The notes: a model not told the origin generated them from the letters alone. A stretch of 64,000 nt of DNA from Eubacterium sp. AF36-5BH (GCF_003460505.1 NZ_QTVG01000002.1:148174-212173); one strand, 5' to 3'; positions 17,193-26,587 are shown, counted from the stretch's first letter. Made by a program: numbers and translations.

Positions 17193-19898
17193 GCTAATTT
17201 CAACAGGTTTAGCTACCTGAACTTTCTTTACAGTACCCTTTGAAAACTTAGCTAAAATCTTATCTTTGAAAGTTAAGCCAAGGAATACAAGAAGTGAAAG
17301 CATACTGATTAAAATACCACTTCCAAGACCCTGTGGTTTATACTTAAATGTTACCTCATGTGTACCTGAATCAACTAAAACACCGATTTGAGCACCATCA
17401 CAAATAGGGGTAATGGCACTTTCAATGCCATCTACATATACGCTCCAACCTTTGTCGTAAGGAATAGAAGTATACATAATACCCTGTTCTTCTGAAGTTA
17501 CTGTACCTGTAATTTTTGTATCACTGTATTCTGATACAGTGTATGGATTTGCATTTAATAATTGGTAATCATATGACCAGGCATCGTTATCAAATGCGTA
17601 TGCATAACAACTACTAATTGCCTGATTATCGCTGGCTGTAATTGTGATTTTTGAGCCAGGTGTTACATTTCCTAAATGACAGATATAATTCTGGTTTGTA
17701 GAAGAAAATGTCTTTGTTGTAGTAGATGTCTGTGTACCGTTCTGGTTTTCCATAATGCTACCGTCTGTAACTGTAGCAGTTAATGTTTCTGATGAAGTTA
17801 CACAGAAGAAGTAAACATCCATTGTTTTCTCGTCTATTGAAGGAGTAAATTTGTCGCCTTTTTCTAAACTGTATTCAGCACTAAATTTACCGACTTCAGA
17901 TGATGTAAGCTGGTGGAAAATATTCTTACCATCATTTACAGCAGACTTAATGAAATTATTCTGTGTAGCAAATGGATTGCCTGTATTCTTTTTCCAACTA
18001 GCTTCTGTATTTAGATTCATCATAAATCCAAGTGGAAGAGTCTGATTATATTTGTATAATTTAAGTGAACTCTGTCCGTTAACAGTTTTATATGACTGCT
18101 GACTTAGTAAAGTCATATAATTTGGCAAAGTAGGATTTCCTGTTGTATATTCATATTTCACTGCAGATAAAGCAGCAGTAAGAGGAGTATGACCATAATA
18201 TGAATATGCGTTAAATGATGTCTGTAATCCAATCTCATCATAATAATCCTGCATAGCTGCTGATGCTACAGAAGAGAATGTTGAAATACTGTTGTACCCA
18301 AATCTTGCACCATCATTTCTTGTTGCATGGTATTCGCCTTCTGTTCTAAAGAAGTTGTAATTATCTTTCTTTGCATCGCTTTTGGCTACTTCGTTAAGTT
18401 TATCATAAGCTTCTGTTGCTTCATAGTAGCCGCTTCTAGAAGAAGTACTTGGAATACTTGTAACAGTCATGTTAAGAGTCAATTCACAGAATACAAGTAG
18501 AATAAGTAAATATGTGAAAAACGCTTTCATGTCACGATATTTTCTGAAACAGAAGAAGATTACAAGGTATGCACCAATAAACAAAATGCTTAAGTAAGCA
18601 ATTTGTGTCATGTTTGTACTAATATCTAAATCTGTAAATAATTCTGAACTTTTGAAAATTTCTTCAAAAAGTAAAATTAAACCAACAGATACTCCTGCCG
18701 AACCGATAATGTGTGCCGGCTTAAATTCCCTAATATGAGTAAATGCTTCATATCCCATAGTTACAATTAAGAAAATATATAAGAATGATTCTCTACAAGG
18801 TAAACTATTTGGAAAATGTAAACCATGCCAAATATAGTTTGGAATATTGAAACTAAAACTTAATAACATAATAACAGCAATAACTGTTTTTCCGATACGT
18901 TCTTTTTTACTAATTTTTTTGCATAACCAAAATAGTGGTATTAAAATAAACATTGCAACACCACAATAGATGTTAGGATCATGTGGGTATTTCAAATCAG
19001 CTATTGGAACACAAATAAGTGATCTAAATAGCATATACATCATTGAAAAATATTCTTCCAAAGCTTCAGGGAATGATGTGTCTGCTGACTTAGTAATAAG
19101 CATGTTAAAATACTCAGGAAGAATAATGCAAGCAGCAAGCCCACCACCTAAAACTGAATATATTGCAAAATCCTTAAAAGCTAAAAGTCTTGCTTTTAAA
19201 GCACCGATTTCACTGTCAAAATCAGATACACAAAGAAGATATACAAAATATATTACACTGTAAAGACAAAGCATAATACCAATGTAGTAGTTAGAAAAAA
19301 TACCAAAGGCGAGAGCTAAACAGTACATCTTGTATCTTTTTTGTGTTACTAATCTTTCAAGACCTAATATAATAAATGGAAGAATCCACATACAGTCAAG
19401 CCACATAATATTCCAGCTAAATGCTGCAAAATATGCTGACAATGCGTAAAACATACCAAAGATTACAGTGTTAATGTTTTTTGACTTAAATCTTTTTGAA
19501 AGATAATAAGTTGTAGCAAAGCCTGCAAGTCCCATTTTCAAAATAATTGAAAAGTTTACAAAATCAGCCATGTTTGTAGGCCAGAGAATTGTAAGTAAGT
19601 TAAATGGGCTGGATAAATAGTAGGCTGCAATTGCCACAAAGTTCATACCGGCACCAATTTCCCATGTGTAGAATAGGCTGCCACCACTTTGAAGTTTCTT
19701 TTGAAGTATTTCCAAATAAGGTGTGTACTGATGATAGCAGTCGCTTCGTAAGTACATTTCATCACCAAATGGGAAAACTCCCTTCACTGCGTAAACGACA
19801 AGCATTGATACTACCGGAATAAGAAATGCCAGTAAGTATAATCGGTTGTTGTCAAACCATGTTTTTAATGAAAAATTATGCTGTTTTTTGGATTTCAT
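17172..19898 (-). CDS. YfhO-family membrane glycosyltransferase-like protein
   Basis: A 908-residue membrane protein. About a dozen hydrophobic helices occupy residues 15-490, including an early outside loop with FPFGDEMYLRSDCYHQY, followed by a large exterior beta-rich domain (about 490-865), one last helix (about 865-885) and a charged tail. YfhO proteins have a GT-C fold and, in Bacillus and Listeria relatives, transfer sugars from undecaprenyl phosphate to teichoic acids outside the cell. The acceptor here is unknown. The start is at 19898, with GGGGA upstream. It overlaps the GtrA gene by 23 bases, so the two are co-translated and probably act together. Confidence 0.87.
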   Translation of the reverse strand: MKSKKQHNFSLKTWFDNNRLYLLAFLIPVVSMLVVYAVKGVFPFGDEMYLRSDCYHQYTPYLEILQKKLQSGGSLFYTWEIGAGMNFVAIAAYYLSSPFNLLTILWPTNMADFVNFSIILKMGLAGFATTYYLSKRFKSKNINTVIFGMFYALSAYFAAFSWNIMWLDCMWILPFIILGLERLVTQKRYKMYCLALAFGIFSNYYIGIMLCLYSVIYFVYLLCVSDFDSEIGALKARLLAFKDFAIYSVLGGGLAACIILPEYFNMLITKSADTSFPEALEEYFSMMYMLFRSLICVPIADLKYPHDPNIYCGVAMFILIPLFWLCKKISKKERIGKTVIAVIMLLSFSFNIPNYIWHGLHFPNSLPCRESFLYIFLIVTMGYEAFTHIREFKPAHIIGSAGVSVGLILLFEEIFKSSELFTDLDISTNMTQIAYLSILFIGAYLVIFFCFRKYRDMKAFFTYLLILLVFCELTLNMTVTSIPSTSSRSGYYEATEAYDKLNEVAKSDAKKDNYNFFRTEGEYHATRNDGARFGYNSISTFSSVASAAMQDYYDEIGLQTSFNAYSYYGHTPLTAALSAVKYEYTTGNPTLPNYMTLLSQQSYKTVNGQSSLKLYKYNQTLPLGFMMNLNTEASWKKNTGNPFATQNNFIKSAVNDGKNIFHQLTSSEVGKFSAEYSLEKGDKFTPSIDEKTMDVYFFCVTSSETLTATVTDGSIMENQNGTQTSTTTKTFSSTNQNYICHLGNVTPGSKITITASDNQAISSCYAYAFDNDAWSYDYQLLNANPYTVSEYSDTKITGTVTSEEQGIMYTSIPYDKGWSVYVDGIESAITPICDGAQIGVLVDSGTHEVTFKYKPQGLGSGILISMLSLLVFLGLTFKDKILAKFSKGTVKKVQVAKPVEISDESDNK

Positions 19899-20376
19899 TA
19901 TGAGTCCCCTTTCTGTTGTTAAAAATAAATAATATACTAAACACATAATTTAATATTATCGTAATAATCATTGCGATTAGTTTTGCTAAATATTTGTTAC
20001 CGTTAATTAGCTTTTCGTTAATCAGCAGAATAATTTCAGTCATAATTAAAGTAGCAAATCTAACATAAGCAAATCGCATAAATTCTGCAAATACTTCAGT
20101 AAATCCGTGAGTTTTACTTTTAAAAACCCAGAGTTTGTTAGTAGTATAAGCAAAAACAATGGCACAAATGGTAGAGATTATATTTGAAATCAGTGCAGTA
20201 CATCCATAGGAAGTTATTAATGAAAAAATACCTATATCAATAATGAAAGTACCAGCACCAAAAAAAATATAGTATACCATTTCGTAGCTTAACAAGCCTA
20301 TAATTAAAGACTGTAATTTTTTGTTACTAACATGTGCCAACAAAAATTCCCTTAACCTAATTATAGTTTCTTTCAT
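19876..20376 (-). CDS. GtrA-family membrane protein
   Basis: A 166-residue protein with four hydrophobic helices (about 30-55, 60-80, 100-120, 130-155) and the typical TNKLWVF motif near residue 88. GtrA proteins are thought to flip undecaprenyl-phosphate-linked sugars across the membrane. Immediately downstream and overlapping is the YfhO-like gene, which would use such a donor. No cytosolic donor-making glycosyltransferase (GT2, CsbB/GtrB type) is in the pair, so it must be elsewhere. Its own promoter is at 20479-20507. Confidence 0.9.
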   Translation of the reverse strand: MKETIIRLREFLLAHVSNKKLQSLIIGLLSYEMVYYIFFGAGTFIIDIGIFSLITSYGCTALISNIISTICAIVFAYTTNKLWVFKSKTHGFTEVFAEFMRFAYVRFATLIMTEIILLINEKLINGNKYLAKLIAMIITIILNYVFSILFIFNNRKGTHNEIQKTA

Positions 20377-20478
20377 TTGTCTGTTGTCCTTTTAAATTAT
20401 AAATGGTTTTCAATAGTTTAATTTGTTTATATTTTTAGACTTTTATGGGCTAGGGTAAATTAGTCCATAATCCTATAT

Positions 20479-20507
20479 ATTTTACTATAAATTGCCATTA
20501 GTGTAAA
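20479..20507 (-). promoter_or_regulatory. sigma-A type promoter for gtrA-yfhO
   Basis: On the minus strand TTTACA (20502-20507), 17-base spacer, TAAAAT (20479-20484). It lies about 100 bases upstream of the GtrA start and is divergent to the alpha-glucosidase promoter. Confidence 0.6.
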
Positions 20508-20563
20508 TAAAAACAAAGATAATAGACAAAAATGCAAAATGTATGGATATAAAAATAATATAA

Positions 20564-20592
20564 TTGACCCAGTTTTAAAAATATTTTATAAT
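20564..20592 (+). promoter_or_regulatory. strong sigma-A type promoter for the alpha-glucosidase
   Basis: TTGACC (20564-20569), exactly 17 bases, TATAAT (20587-20592). The expected start of transcription is near 20599, which leaves a leader of about 75 bases containing the operator at 20605-20618. Confidence 0.85.
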
Positions 20593-20604
20593 ATATAGTA
20601 ATTA

Positions 20605-20618
20605 TGGAAACGTTTCCA
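20605..20618 (+). promoter_or_regulatory. LacI/CcpA-type operator (cre-like)
   Basis: TGGAAACGTTTCCA is a perfect 14-bp palindrome with the central CG typical of LacI-family operators, and it fits the catabolite-responsive cre consensus. It starts about 6 bases after the predicted transcription start, where binding would block the polymerase. Either CcpA or a local sugar-specific LacI repressor could bind; no such regulator gene is in the window. Confidence 0.8.
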
Positions 20619-20675
20619 AGGAAGAAATAATATTACTATACAAATTAAAATTATAAATGTACGGAGGTTAATATA

Positions 20676-22340
20676 ATGGAAAGAAAGTGGTGGCACAACA
20701 AAGTTGCATATCAGATTTATCCTAAGAGTTTTAATGACACAAATGGTGATGGAATTGGTGATATTAAAGGCATAATTGACAAGCTGGATTATTTAAAGGA
20801 ATTAGGCATTGATATTATATGGATTTCTCCAATATATCAGTCTCCTTTTGTAGATCAGGGCTATGATATTTCGGATTATTACAGAATAGATGAAAAGTTT
20901 GGCACAATGGAAGATTTTGACACATTGCTTGAAGAAGCAAAAAGCAGGGATATGCACATTGTTATGGACTTGGTTATTAATCATTGTTCAGATAAACATG
21001 AATGGTTTAAGAAGGCATTAGAGAATCCAGCAGGAAAATATGGAGATTATTTTTATTTTAGAAAAGGAAAAGACGGTAATCCGCCAAGCAACTATCGCTC
21101 ATACTTTGGTGGAAGTGCCTGGGAAAAGGTTGAAGGTACGGATTTATATTATTTACATATGTTTGCAAAAGAACAGCCGGACTTAAACTGGTACAACAAA
21201 GAAGTTTTAGATGAACTTTATAAAATGATAAACTGGTGGCTTGATAAGGGTGTTTCAGGCTTTAGAATTGATGCCATTATTAACATTGCAAAAGATTTGA
21301 ATTTTGAAAATCTTGAGCCTGACGGTGAAGACGGACTGGTACATGCCGGCAAGGTGGCAGAGCACGCAACAGGCATTGGTAGCATGCTTGAAAATTTAAA
21401 GAAAAATACTTTTGAAAAACATGATGCGTTTACAGTAGGTGAAGTGTTTAACATGAAAAAAGATGAACTGGGAGAATTTATCGGAGAAAACGGTCACTTC
21501 TCATCTATGTTTGATTTTTCAGCTCAGTGTTTGTCTTTTGGTGAACATGGCTGGTATGATGCACCTGATTTTACATTTAAACAATATAGAAATGCTATTT
21601 TTAATGCTCAAAAAGAAAGTGAAAATGTTGGCTTTTTGTCAAACATAATTGAAAACCATGACGAGCCAAGAGGGGCAAGCAGATATCTTCCTGAACATGC
21701 AAGAAATGCCCAAGGCACCAAAATGCTTGGGACAATTATTGTTTTGTTACGTGGAATTCCTTTCATATATCAGGGACAGGAAATAGGCATGACTAATACA
21801 AGATTTGAAGACATATCTGAATATGATGATATTAACACAATAAATGAATATAATTTGGCAATTGAAGCAGGCAAAACAAAAGAAGAGGCAATGGATATTT
21901 GTTACAAACACAGTAGGGATAATGGAAGAACTCCTATGCAGTGGTCAGATGAAAAAAATGCAGGATTTACAACAGGTACACCATGGCTTAAAGTTAATCC
22001 GCTGTATAAACATTGCAATGTAGCTGCTCAGTTAGAAGATGAAAATTCTGTTCTGAGTTATTATAAAAAATTGATTGCTCTAAGAAAACATTCTGAATAT
22101 TCAGATTTGTTTGTGTATGGTAAAACAGTACCTGTTTTTACAGACAAAGATTATGTGTTTGCCTACAAACGAATTCTTAAAGATAAGGTAATATTAGTAA
22201 TTGCTAATTTTGGCAAAGAGGAAATAACACTAAATATGGAAAAGGAAAAATGGAAAGTATTACTTAATAATATGAAAGAATATGAGATACTAGGAAAACA
22301 GCTTGTAATAAAAAGCTGTCAGGCATTGGTGATGGAATAG
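20676..22340 (+). CDS. malL: GH13 alpha-glucosidase (oligo-1,6-glucosidase type)
   Basis: A 554-residue cytosolic glycoside hydrolase family 13 enzyme. The (beta/alpha)8 barrel shows the four conserved regions: DLVINH, GFRIDAI with nucleophile Asp199, VGEVF with acid/base Glu256, and IENHDEPR with Asp329. It starts with WWHNKVAYQIYPKSF, as in MalL/DexB. The enzyme hydrolyses terminal alpha-glucosidic links, probably 1,6 links of isomaltose or short glucans; trehalose-6-phosphate hydrolases are close relatives and cannot be excluded. An ACGGAGG site precedes the ATG. It is monocistronic, with its own promoter, operator and terminator. Confidence 0.9.
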   Translation: MERKWWHNKVAYQIYPKSFNDTNGDGIGDIKGIIDKLDYLKELGIDIIWISPIYQSPFVDQGYDISDYYRIDEKFGTMEDFDTLLEEAKSRDMHIVMDLVINHCSDKHEWFKKALENPAGKYGDYFYFRKGKDGNPPSNYRSYFGGSAWEKVEGTDLYYLHMFAKEQPDLNWYNKEVLDELYKMINWWLDKGVSGFRIDAIINIAKDLNFENLEPDGEDGLVHAGKVAEHATGIGSMLENLKKNTFEKHDAFTVGEVFNMKKDELGEFIGENGHFSSMFDFSAQCLSFGEHGWYDAPDFTFKQYRNAIFNAQKESENVGFLSNIIENHDEPRGASRYLPEHARNAQGTKMLGTIIVLLRGIPFIYQGQEIGMTNTRFEDISEYDDINTINEYNLAIEAGKTKEEAMDICYKHSRDNGRTPMQWSDEKNAGFTTGTPWLKVNPLYKHCNVAAQLEDENSVLSYYKKLIALRKHSEYSDLFVYGKTVPVFTDKDYVFAYKRILKDKVILVIANFGKEEITLNMEKEKWKVLLNNMKEYEILGKQLVIKSCQALVME

Positions 22341-22425
22341 AAATGTTTACAAAAAATATTGTGCTAAATGTTGTTTTGCTAAAATGGAACATTTATGAAA
22401 TATAATAGTTATAGCTATATAGTAT

Positions 22426-22494
22426 AAGGCTGTCAGAAAATGTTTTTGATAGAAATTTTTTTAGAAAAAATTAAAACATTATTTTGACAGCCTT
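22426..22494 (+). terminator. terminator after the alpha-glucosidase
   Basis: AAGGCTGTCA at 22426-22435 pairs with TGACAGCCTT at 22485-22494, with more imperfect pairing inward. It ends in ATTTTG. The remaining gap up to 22762 is AT-rich and holds no feature I can support. Confidence 0.7.
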
Positions 22495-22762
22495 ATTTTG
22501 CATATAAAAAGAAGTTTCTGTATTTTATTACAAAAATGTATGTGATATAATTTTAATTTGTTGAGACATATTCATAGAATAATTAAAAAGTTGAAAAGCT
22601 AATTATAGTCTATATTTGTTCCAACTCATAAAAGAAATACTTATAAAATATTACTTTTGTTTGACAACAGTAAAACAATAAAAGACATGTGTTGTTTACA
22701 AACAAAGGTTTTAAATAAATAAACTAACTAATTTTTATTAAAAGAAAGAGAGGAAAAATATT

Positions 22763-24043
22763 ATGAAGAGAATTTTAAGTTTTGTATTGGCAATGATAAT
22801 TGCTATTTGTGGTATTAGTTTTGGTGACTATAAAGAAGTAAAAGCAACAGAGTTAAAAAATATTTATGAAATAGGGACTTATGATAATAGTAACATTTAT
22901 CTAGGTGGAAATCTAGAAGTTAAAATGATATTTTTAGATGAAAATATGGAATTAATCAAAAATCCTGATTTATCTAATTATACAATATTATGGGAAAAAT
23001 ATAATAAAAATAAAAAAAGTTGGGAATATTATTCAAATAATAAAAATTTAATAATTAAAAATGCTAAAAAAGATGATTTTACAAATTATAAAATAACATT
23101 AACAAATAAAAATACAGATGGATATAGTCCTTCATTAACATTAGAAATAAAAGAAATATCAAAAAATCAGTATGAAAAAGAAAATCCAACTGAAGAACCA
23201 ACTACAGAACACAAATCAGAATTAAAAGATTTTAATTATAATTGTAGAATTTCTGGATTAAAAAATAACTATAATTATATAGGAAAAGAAATTAAGCCTT
23301 CAATACAGGTTTATTCAGAAAATTTAAATGGAACAAAAGCAGAAACTAAACTTGATCCTAAATATTATACAGTAACTTATAAAAATAACATTAAACCTGG
23401 TAAAGCAAGTATAACAATTAAAGGAAAAACTCCATATTATGGATCAAAAACTATTACATTTAAAATTAAGGCTATAAGTCCTAAATTATCAAAAGTTAAA
23501 GTTAAAAATAAGAAAATTAAAGTTACTTGCAAAAAAGTTAAATGTGATGGATATGAATTTAGATACAAAAAATCAACTCTTAAATGGGGTAAATCAGCAT
23601 CTAAAAAAGGATGGAAAACAAAAACTCAAAAAAGTAATAAATTTACATCAAAGAAACTTAAAAGTGGTAATTATTTTGTTCAAGTAAGAAGTTATGTAAA
23701 GAATGGTAATAGTAAAAAATATTCTTCTTGGACATCAAGAGATCAGATGACAGTTGTTGGTAAATCAACAAAAATTGAAAAAGGCAGATTTAAAGAAAAA
23801 TTTGAATGGGATGGTCAGAAATGTAAATTTTATGCTCCAAAATATGTATCAAAACGTTGGGGAAAATCAAGAGATTGGAGTTGCACTTGGGGTGATAGAT
23901 CATTATATGGAGTTAAAGAATATAATTATGTTCCTGTAGTAAAATGGATTATATCATATAAAAGAAATACTGGATACATTTGTATGGCTGACAAAAATGG
24001 GGTTATAGTTGAAGAAGGTCGTATTGAAAAGATTTATAAATAA
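22763..24043 (+). CDS. secreted lysine-rich protein with Ig-like repeats, function unknown
   Basis: A 426-residue exported protein I do not recognise as a named family. Residues 1-29 form a signal peptide ending near VKATE. Residues 35-130 look beta-rich, then comes a short Pro/Glu/Thr linker (PTEEPTTEH). A domain at about 155-240 (YYTVTYKNNIKPGKASITIKG) resembles the Ig-like repeats common in clostridial surface proteins. A very basic FN3-like part (245-330) and a Trp/Lys/Tyr-rich C-terminal domain (340-426) follow. No enzyme motif is seen. The DNA is visibly more A-rich than the flanking core genes. AGAGAGGAAA precedes the ATG, and the RNase H gene follows 10 bases later. Confidence 0.75.
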   Translation: MKRILSFVLAMIIAICGISFGDYKEVKATELKNIYEIGTYDNSNIYLGGNLEVKMIFLDENMELIKNPDLSNYTILWEKYNKNKKSWEYYSNNKNLIIKNAKKDDFTNYKITLTNKNTDGYSPSLTLEIKEISKNQYEKENPTEEPTTEHKSELKDFNYNCRISGLKNNYNYIGKEIKPSIQVYSENLNGTKAETKLDPKYYTVTYKNNIKPGKASITIKGKTPYYGSKTITFKIKAISPKLSKVKVKNKKIKVTCKKVKCDGYEFRYKKSTLKWGKSASKKGWKTKTQKSNKFTSKKLKSGNYFVQVRSYVKNGNSKKYSSWTSRDQMTVVGKSTKIEKGRFKEKFEWDGQKCKFYAPKYVSKRWGKSRDWSCTWGDRSLYGVKEYNYVPVVKWIISYKRNTGYICMADKNGVIVEEGRIEKIYK

Positions 24044-24053
24044 GGAGAACTAT

Positions 24054-24561
24054 ATGAAATTTTATACTGATGGATCAAGGATCAATGGTAAAGAAGATTT
24101 CATTATAGGATGGAGTGCTGTTTGTGAATTAGGAGTTCTTGCTTCTAGTTCACAAATTGGTGGTTCCAATATTAATGCTGAAATTTTTGCCATTAGAGAT
24201 CTATTAAAATATTTAACAAATAAAAGAGTTAAAATATTTAACAAATAAAAGAGTTAAAATTTTAGATAACGAAATAGAAGTTGAAATAGTAACTGATAGT
24301 TTAACATCTATTCAGATTATTAATGGTTATTTAAAAGATCCTCTAAGTTTTAATCTATCTGAAAGTATCAATTATGTAACAGCTGATAAAATTTCTGATT
24401 ATATAAAAGAATTAAATGAAAGAAATATAGAAGTTAAATTTAAACATGTTAGAGGTCATGGAAAAGATAGTTCTATGGAAAAAGAAGATGTTTGGGGAAA
24501 TTTATTCGCTGATTATGTAGCTACTTATGAATCTCAGAAATTAAGAGATTCTTTATCTTAA
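24054..24561 (+). pseudogene. RNase HI-like gene split by a 25-bp duplication
   Basis: The first frame (24054-24248) encodes 64 residues and begins with the RNase H motif KFYTDGS, then has NAEIFAI, before reading into a stop. Removing one 25-base copy of the tandem duplication (24204-24253) restores a single frame to 24561 and a 160-residue protein that contains VTDSLTSIQI, the KHVRGHGKD histidine region and GNLFADYVA. So all four carboxylates (Asp, Glu, Asp, Asp) and the histidine are intact apart from the frameshift, which suggests a recent event. AAGGAG lies 6 bases before the ATG. It would cut RNA in RNA-DNA hybrids. It may be dead or a reversible on/off state. Confidence 0.88.
24204..24253 (+). 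repeat. 25-bp perfect tandem duplication
   Basis: Two identical copies (24204-24228 and 24229-24253) begin TTAAAATATTTAACAAAT, and the sequence after them begins again with TTAAAAT. The period of 25 shifts the reading frame of the RNase H gene. Confidence 0.95.
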
Positions 24562-24607
24562 ATTTTGTTTAATATTATGGATATAATATTAATAAGGAGG
24601 AGTGCAA

Positions 24608-25201
24608 ATGAACACTAAAGAAAACAGTTATATGGAGGTATTAGATAAGCAAATAGATTTATTAAACGAAGCCCGAAAAAAAATAGTTGATAAACTAAAA
24701 GGTTACAATTCAAGGTACATGAGTGTAGAAAAGAAAGGGGGGAGAGGATGTGGCTTGAACTCAAGGAGCGATAATGACAGAAGAATGTATATGTGGATAC
24801 AGACCAATTACAATGGAAAAGAGTACATAATTAATTTGTTCAAGAGTGAAATTGATTATAAAAGTGGTAATTGTCATTCACAAATTGGAAGAATATCGTT
24901 TACAAAAGGATATGTTACAAATAATAGCAAAACAACATCTCCAAATGTTATACTTAAAGATATTAAGGGAAGATGTCAAACAAATGCTGATAGAACTGCG
25001 TTGATTTTTAATTCACGTAATTGGTTTGATCCTATTGAGTATTTTGAAAATAAAGATAAAAATAAAATTAAAGAACAATTGGCAAATAAGCATTGGATAT
25101 CAATAGATGATATTTTAAATAATGAAGAAATATCAGAAAAATTAGTAGTGGCTTTCGAGAAATTTATAAAGGAAGATCAAACTGCTGAAGAAAATGAATA
25201 A
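24608..25201 (+). CDS. protein of unknown function
   Basis: A 197-residue, probably cytosolic protein with no signal peptide or membrane segment, not recognised. The N-terminal 30 residues look like a coiled-coil (MEVLDKQIDLLNEARKKIVDKL by position 9-30). The middle is beta-rich with MYMWIQTNYNGKEY and SQIGRISFTKGYV, and the C-terminus is acidic and helical. I choose the ATG at 24608 because AAGGAGG lies about 7 bases upstream; a GTG at 24602 is also in frame. It follows the broken RNase H gene by 46 bases and has its own terminator, so the two may form a small operon. No function is proposed. Confidence 0.72.
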   Translation: MNTKENSYMEVLDKQIDLLNEARKKIVDKLKGYNSRYMSVEKKGGRGCGLNSRSDNDRRMYMWIQTNYNGKEYIINLFKSEIDYKSGNCHSQIGRISFTKGYVTNNSKTTSPNVILKDIKGRCQTNADRTALIFNSRNWFDPIEYFENKDKNKIKEQLANKHWISIDDILNNEEISEKLVVAFEKFIKEDQTAEENE

Positions 25202-25203
25202 AT

Positions 25204-25249
25204 ATAATAAATGGTCTCTTATGAAATTTCATAGGAGACCATTTATTAT
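25204..25249. terminator. bidirectional terminator between accessory stretch and argG
   Basis: A 46-base near-perfect palindrome with stem ATAATAAATGGTCTC and its complement, and one G-U type pair. It lies directly between the converging ends of the unknown gene and argG and could serve both. Confidence 0.75.
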
Positions 25250-25278
25250 GTTAAATATTTTAATCAAATAAAATTCAA

Positions 25279-26502
25279 TTATTTCTGAAGTCCGTTTTCT
25301 TTCTTCATCATAGCTCTAACCTTTAGTGGTAAGCCAAATAATGTGATGAATCCTTCAGCATCATGGTGGTCATATAAATCACCTGTTGTAAATGATGCAA
25401 GGCTTTCACTGTATAATGAATATGGAGAAGTAGTTCCGGCTTTGATGATGTTTCCTTTGTAAAGTTTGAATTTAACTTCACCTGTAACGTATTCCTGTGT
25501 TGATTCAACAAATGCCTGTATAGCTTCACGAAGTGGTGTAAACCATTTACCCTCGTAAACAATCTGAGCTAATTTGTTGCCCATATCTTTCTTTGTTTCC
25601 ATTGTGGCACGATCAAGAACTAATTCTTCAAGCTGTCTGTGAGCTTCCATAAGAATTGTTCCACCTGGAGTTTCATAAACACCACGAGACTTCATACCAA
25701 CAACACGGTTTTCAACAATATCAATAATACCAATACCATGTTTTCCACCAAGTCTGTTTAATTCACGAACAATGTCAGATACTTTCATTTTTTTACCATT
25801 AACAGATGTTGGAACACCCTTTTCAAATGTCATTGTTACATATTCACCTTCGTCAGGAGCCTTTTCTGGAGAAACACCTAACATTAAAAGATGTTCATAG
25901 TTTGGTTCGTTTGCAGGATTTTCTAATTCTAATCCTTCATGACTAATGTGCCATAAGTTTCTGTCACGGCTGTAGCTCTGGTCTGTACCAAATGGAAGAT
26001 CAATTCCATGAGCCTTACAATATTCAATTTCAGCTTCTCTTGAATCCATGTTCCATTTGTCATCTCTCCAAGGAGCGATAATCTTAATGTCAGGAGCAAG
26101 AGCCTTAATTCCAAGTTCGAAACGAATCTGGTCATTACCTTTTCCTGTAGCACCATGACAAATTGCAACAGCATCTTCTTTTCTTGCAATTTCAACTAAT
26201 TTCTTAGCAATACCAGGTCTAGCCATAGCAGTACCAAGTAAATATTTATTTTCATAAACTGCATCTGCCTGTACACAAGGTACAATGTAGTCATCACAAA
26301 ACTCATCTGTAATGTCTTCAATGTATAATTTTGCAGCACCTGAATATTTAGCTCTTTCTTCAAGACCATCTAATTCTTCGCCCTGTCCACAGTTGATGCA
26401 ACAGCAAACAACATCATAATTATAATTTTCTTTTAGCCAAGGGATGATAGCAGTTGTATCAAGACCACCTGAATAAGCTAAAATAACTTTTTCCTTTGCC
26501 AT
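25279..26502 (-). CDS. argG: argininosuccinate synthase
   Basis: ArgG joins citrulline and aspartate with ATP to make argininosuccinate, the seventh step of arginine synthesis. The 407-residue length is normal. The ATP-binding PP-loop is AYSGGLDTT near the N-terminus; further on are CHGATGKGNDQIRFE and the citrulline/aspartate-binding region around SYSRDRNLWHISHEG. I start at 26502, where GGAGG lies 7 bases upstream. It is transcribed away from argCJBD through a shared regulatory gap (26503-26862). argH and argF are not in the window. Confidence 0.97.
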   Translation of the reverse strand: MAKEKVILAYSGGLDTTAIIPWLKENYNYDVVCCCINCGQGEELDGLEERAKYSGAAKLYIEDITDEFCDDYIVPCVQADAVYENKYLLGTAMARPGIAKKLVEIARKEDAVAICHGATGKGNDQIRFELGIKALAPDIKIIAPWRDDKWNMDSREAEIEYCKAHGIDLPFGTDQSYSRDRNLWHISHEGLELENPANEPNYEHLLMLGVSPEKAPDEGEYVTMTFEKGVPTSVNGKKMKVSDIVRELNRLGGKHGIGIIDIVENRVVGMKSRGVYETPGGTILMEAHRQLEELVLDRATMETKKDMGNKLAQIVYEGKWFTPLREAIQAFVESTQEYVTGEVKFKLYKGNIIKAGTTSPYSLYSESLASFTTGDLYDHHDAEGFITLFGLPLKVRAMMKKENGLQK

Positions 26503-26543
26503 AATATTAATCCTCCATATAATATATATTCTTTCCACGAGTT

Positions 26544-26572
26544 ACTATACATCAATAATGCATAAAATGCAA
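26544..26572 (-). promoter_or_regulatory. argG promoter overlapped by an ArgR-like box
   Basis: On the minus strand TTGCAT (26567-26572), 17-base spacer, TATAGT (26544-26549). The half-palindromic ATGCATAAAATGCAA (26558-26572) covers the -35 element. This is the arrangement expected for ArgR repression; the regulator identity is inferred from the arginine genes on both sides. Confidence 0.75.
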
Positions 26573-26587
26573 GAAAAAATATAAATT

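Noticed and set aside
18518..18535. cre-like GAAAAACGCTTTCA in the YfhO-like gene
   Set aside because: It lies deep inside a coding region about 1.4 kb from the start; probably chance.
25929..26195. Second minus-strand frame inside argG
   Set aside because: It overlaps argG entirely in another frame and lacks a start site.
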